Origin: CAIXSC01 sp046349915
Lineage (GTDB): Bacteria > Planctomycetota > Planctomycetia > Pirellulales > Pirellulaceae
Reading direction: 5' to 3'
Length of the DNA: 64,000 nt
Assembly (NCBI GenBank): GCA_046349915.1
Contig: JAXMBL010000009.1
Span: 62,001 to 126,000 of the forward strand
Under the pieces are notes generated by a model. That model saw nothing but the letters and a program-made list of their open reading frames with translations. It did no database searches and had not been told where the DNA came from. Position numbers and translations under genes: made by a program. Shown one piece after another: positions 61,175 to 64,000 of this stretch (position 1 is the first letter of the stretch; each line of letters begins with the position of its first letter).

Positions 61175-62146
61175 TCATGGCGTCACCTCAGTGACAAAGC
61201 GTTCGCTCCGCTCCTTGCGCAATTGATTCGCCTGTTCAGGCATTTGAGCTAAATCGAACTGTTCCGCGGCCAACTCGAGCGACCTGGCCGCCAGCCCGCG
61301 CTGGCCAGAGAACTCAATGGGTATCCTCATCCAGGCCATCGCTGCACGGTCATGTTGCTCCAGTCTGGCCCAAGCTTGTCCCACCACAAAGTAAGGACCA
61401 GCCCGCAGAGCCGCAGGCATCTTTCGCACCACTCGCTCCCATGACTCGACATCCGACTCTGCCGTCGTCGCCAATCGCAACCGCCACAACTGAGCCTCCG
61501 CGAGCAGCGCGATTCGCGAGTCGCGGTGAGTCGTTAAACGCTGTAAAGGCTCCTGGACTCCCTGGTGTTTTCCCACCGCGATCCGCCAACTCGCTCCTAA
61601 CAGCGTCGCCGCCGGCGAGTCATCCGCGGCCAGCCATTGCGATGCGACCTTATCGATTTCGTCGCGAGGCTCAACTGTCATCCAAGCGAGCGGAATCACC
61701 TCGAACTGGCTCAACATGGGGTCAGCTCGATAGAGCGACAAGAACAATTCGCCCGCCTTCTGAACCTGGGACAATTCACGAAACGCGGTACAAGCTCGCG
61801 CCGCCATTTCACGCTTCACCCAGACTCGCGTATCGGCGGCCGACGCGGCTCGATAGGCCTCGACGGCCTGTTCGAACTTCCCCTCCGCCATCCTCTGATC
61901 TCCCACCGCCGCTTGATCGGGCCACTTCGTATGGATCTTCCGCACTCGCGTCCAAGGCACGACATCTTCCTTGCCGTCCGCTCGCCGCACTCGCACTTGC
62001 CCTCCTGAAATGTCGGTAATCTCTCCACGAACCGACGACGCGGTCCCCTCTTTGCCAGGCAAGAGTTCGAGACGATCCTCCGCTCGCAGTGCTAAATGCC
62101 AGGAAGCCATTCCCAGCATCAACACAACAACCCTGGTCGATACCAT
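61175..62146 (-). CDS. Secreted hypothetical with TPR-like helices
   Basis: A 323-aa protein. The signal peptide (STRVVVLMLGMASWHLALRAED) is followed by a small beta domain (SSVRGEITDISGGQVRVRRADGKEDVVPWTRV, about 38-70) that resembles the SH3-like or KOW-type barrel found at the start of some planctomycete envelope proteins. TPR-like helices then follow (AEGKFEQAVEAYRAASAADTRV, VGQAWARLEQHDRAAMAWMRIP). GAAGGG lies six bases before the ATG at 62146. It lies between VWA and ExbB genes, so a periplasmic part of the same machine is likely. Confidence 0.75.
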   Translation of the reverse strand: MVSTRVVVLMLGMASWHLALRAEDRLELLPGKEGTASSVRGEITDISGGQVRVRRADGKEDVVPWTRVRKIHTKWPDQAAVGDQRMAEGKFEQAVEAYRAASAADTRVWVKREMAARACTAFRELSQVQKAGELFLSLYRADPMLSQFEVIPLAWMTVEPRDEIDKVASQWLAADDSPAATLLGASWRIAVGKHQGVQEPLQRLTTHRDSRIALLAEAQLWRLRLATTAESDVESWERVVRKMPAALRAGPYFVVGQAWARLEQHDRAAMAWMRIPIEFSGQRGLAARSLELAAEQFDLAQMPEQANQLRKERSERFVTEVTP

Positions 62147-62175
62147 AACAGCCCTTCGAGGAACCTGAACGCGGG

Positions 62176-63255
62176 TCAGGGTGCGAGTTGAGTCACGTCG
62201 ACATACGCATGCCGACCACCATTCTGTTGAGCCAGCCGTACGAGAAAATTGCCCGCCGACCGCTGCGGACCCGCTCCAAACTCAATCGCGTTAATCACGG
62301 TCCCACGATTGCGAGTGCGTATTTTGGCGAGTTCCGGTTCGGTAAGCTGCGGATCATCCGCGTCGGTCAAGAAGAACATCACATCAGGCGCCAACGAAAG
62401 CCCCAAGTTGAGCGCCAGCATGTGGTCGGTGCCGCCATCCGCCACGACGCTACGCACAAAGTCCTCGGCCAATCGCTTGTTCTTGTCCTCGCCGAACACA
62501 AGACGCGGTGGTTGAGGCGAGAAGGGGTTAAAGACCGACGGTCGATTGTTGTAGAAGATGATCTGAAACTGATGCGTACTCTCCAGGGCTCGCAAACTCT
62601 GACTGAGTTCGCGTTTGGCCGCCGACATCGGTCTTCCCTCGAAACCCGACATGCTCGCGGAACGATCGAACACATACAGGAACTTCGAACCGACTCCGGG
62701 AAGTCCAAACACATAGGTGTGCGCCGGTTTCCCCAAACCTCGAGGCCCGGCTAACCCGCCGGCGCCACCTCCTAGCAACTGACCTCCGCCACTCCCTCCT
62801 GCCCCAGCCACCTCCGCCGCTGAAATCCCCTCGCCTGACGGCAGCACTCCGCTGGCGTCAATCGGAGGCGCCGCGGCGCCCGGCAAGGCGGCCGCCAGCG
62901 AGTTCGCGTTGGGCGAGTTGGAAGAATTGGTTGAACCGGGCGATGCAGCATCCGCAGCCTGACCAGAATTAGCCGCTAACTCGCCAGCCGTGCCTGTGTC
63001 GTCGCCCGGCGTAAAATACTGCGGCTTTTCCTGCGAGAGGTCGACGAGCACAATTCCCGCTCGACGCTCAGGTGCAGCATTGCCCGCTGGCGGGGTCGGG
63101 TTCAGCACGACCGCGGCAGTAAGGAATACGCCTGCATGCGTCATGGCCGAAATCAGCCACGACATCCCTCGCAATCGACTCGGCGGGTCCGGGTCATACC
63201 AATCGTCCGATTCCGACCAACCGGCGGATGATTGGCTTGAAGGCGAAGCAGACAT
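62176..63255 (-). CDS. Membrane-anchored von Willebrand factor A domain protein
   Basis: A 359-aa protein. A membrane segment (MSWLISAMTHAGVFLTAAVVL, about 31-51) is followed by a Ser/Gly/Ala-rich region (about 60-180) and a VWA domain. The MIDAS motif DRSAS (Asp197 start, in FLYVFDRSASMSGF) is complete, with later Thr in ADGGTDHMLAL and Asp in FFLTDADDP. The order anchor, disordered linker, VWA mirrors the layout of other planctomycete genes next to ExbB. AGGAG lies about eight bases before the ATG at 63255. It is the first gene of the minus-strand cluster and divergent from def. It may bind a metal-dependent ligand in the periplasm. Confidence 0.87.
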   Translation of the reverse strand: MSASPSSQSSAGWSESDDWYDPDPPSRLRGMSWLISAMTHAGVFLTAAVVLNPTPPAGNAAPERRAGIVLVDLSQEKPQYFTPGDDTGTAGELAANSGQAADAASPGSTNSSNSPNANSLAAALPGAAAPPIDASGVLPSGEGISAAEVAGAGGSGGGQLLGGGAGGLAGPRGLGKPAHTYVFGLPGVGSKFLYVFDRSASMSGFEGRPMSAAKRELSQSLRALESTHQFQIIFYNNRPSVFNPFSPQPPRLVFGEDKNKRLAEDFVRSVVADGGTDHMLALNLGLSLAPDVMFFLTDADDPQLTEPELAKIRTRNRGTVINAIEFGAGPQRSAGNFLVRLAQQNGGRHAYVDVTQLAP

Positions 63256-63594
63256 TCGCTCGATACTCCTGCGCTAGCGACCAGACACCACGGGCTTGAT
63301 CACTACGTGCTCGGTCGCCGCGGGGAAACGCGTGTTCGAAGGTTGTGGAAGCCAGCCCTCATTGTAACGCCGACCAACGTTTCCGGAGAGCAAAACGACT
63401 GGGAAAACCGCCCGCCGGCAGAGGTCGACTCACTCCCAAGTTTCCTCAAGACAGCCCGGACGGTTCAGTACGAGATCCACCCCCGATTCGCCCCCGCCGA
63501 ACGACGTGATCGACGCTATAATGCGATTCTGTCGTCGTTAATGTTGCCGCAAGCGAGTGGCGTCCAGATCCCTGTGCAGTTGAGTGGAATTCCG
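63256..63594. promoter_or_regulatory. Divergent control region, possible def promoter
   Basis: The 339-bp space between the divergent VWA and def genes. TATAAT at 63517-63522 is a good -10 hexamer for def; no clear -35 lies 16-18 bp upstream. If used, transcription would start near 63529. No other structure was seen. Confidence 0.35.
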
Positions 63595-64000
63595 TTGAAG
63601 ATCATCACTTACCCCCATCCGACGTTACGTCGCGTCGCCACCACCATCAAACGAGTGGATGCGGAACTCAAGAACGTCGTTCGTCAAATGTTCGACCTGA
63701 TGTATGCCGCCAAAGGCATTGGACTGGCGGCCAATCAGGTTGATATTCCTCTGCGGCTGTTTGTGATCAACCTGGAAGCGGAGGCGGGTAAGGGCGAGGA
63801 ACTGGTCTTTATCAACCCGATTATTTCCCGTCCCAAAGGGTCGGCGGAGGCCGAAGAAGGGTGCCTGAGCTTGCCGGGGCTGTACGGTCCCGTGGTTCGC
63901 CCCAAGCAAGTCCATGTGAACGCTTACTCGCTGTCGGGCGAGGAAATCTCCGCGACCGTCACAGGATTGTTCGCTCGCTGCATCCAGCATGAACTCGACC
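63595..64000 (+). CDS. def: Peptide deformylase (cut by window end)
   Basis: The first 135 codons of peptide deformylase, the metalloenzyme that removes the formyl group from the N-terminal Met of new proteins. Seen are KIITYPHPTLRRV, motif 1 GIGLAANQV, motif 2 EEGCLSLPG with the metal-binding Cys, and the beginning of motif 3 (QHELD, the start of HExxH) where the window ends. The N-terminus is uncertain: TTG at 63595 gives the classical MKIITYPHP start, but in-frame GTG (63574) and ATG (63541) are alternatives. A TATAAT at 63517 would suit any of these. The gene is intact as far as visible. Confidence 0.92.
   Translation, partial: MKIITYPHPTLRRVATTIKRVDAELKNVVRQMFDLMYAAKGIGLAANQVDIPLRLFVINLEAEAGKGEELVFINPIISRPKGSAEAEEGCLSLPGLYGPVVRPKQVHVNAYSLSGEEISATVTGLFARCIQHELD

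Overview
The window reads as chromosomal DNA of a planctomycete, most likely a Pirellulales-type organism with roughly 60% G+C. This is inferred from gene content. Typical planctomycete families present are a PSCyt1/DUF1549/DUF1553 cytochrome protein paired with a Tat-exported DUF1501 protein, a DUF1559 pseudopilin, two Tat-exported Gfo/Idh/MocA oxidoreductases, several MotA/TolQ/ExbB-ExbD clusters and small secreted proteins. No rRNA, tRNA, CRISPR array or intact transposase was found.

Layout. 1-6145: two SDR dehydrogenases, a Gfo/Idh/MocA oxidoreductase, serS and an NAD-dependent sugar-nucleotide epimerase, separated by palindromic REP-like repeats. 6391-16279: a cell-envelope cluster made of a 1091-aa TPR protein, an ExbB-like and an ExbD-like protein, and a 1673-aa membrane protein with a very long low-complexity spacer and a C-terminal prenyltransferase/squalene-cyclase-like toroid. 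16450-20415: a small PsbP/DcrB-like protein, a TPR lipoprotein, an alpha/beta hydrolase whose 3' end runs into an inverted-repeat element, and a DinB-like protein. 20490-24430: the PSCyt1/DUF1501 pair, followed by a 1.3-kb array of about 214-bp repeats. 25856-28281: a DUF1559 pseudopilin with a clear terminator, then queC and queD for preQ0 synthesis.

28368-35020: a candidate structured RNA on the minus strand, then a three-gene diverged MotA/TolQ-TolR-like operon and a CoA-disulfide reductase-rhodanese fusion. 35536-41465: a second Gfo/Idh/MocA protein, a secreted hypothetical, a small-protein/nucleotidyltransferase pair, and a 93-aa protein followed by an E1-like ThiF protein whose gene lies between two copies of a 54-bp repeat, then a GNAT acetyltransferase. 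41494-44881: DNA topoisomerase VI subunits A and B. 45225-48914: two small secreted proteins, an MFS transporter and a DegT aminotransferase. 49126-55355: a complete oligopeptide ABC transporter whose inner-membrane parts resemble the Yej type. 55764-63255 (minus strand): a VWA protein, TPR-type protein, ExbB, ExbD, ExbD, an apparently 5'-truncated Rpn-type nuclease/transposase and a large secreted TPR protein. The right edge cuts def (peptide deformylase).

Themes. Three separate MotA/TolQ/ExbB-type energising modules lie in 64 kb, each with long repeat-rich or coiled-coil envelope proteins, suggesting heavy investment in proton-driven envelope machinery. The intergenic DNA is rich in several palindromic repeat families, some of which supply the stop codon of the adjacent gene. 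The best candidates for something undescribed are the diverged TolQ/TolR-like operon (28623-33369), the MPN-like/ThiF module (39124-40788), the inverted-repeat element carrying a small ORF (19282-19838), and the candidate RNA at 28368-28489. All functional statements come from reading motifs by eye; no database search was run.
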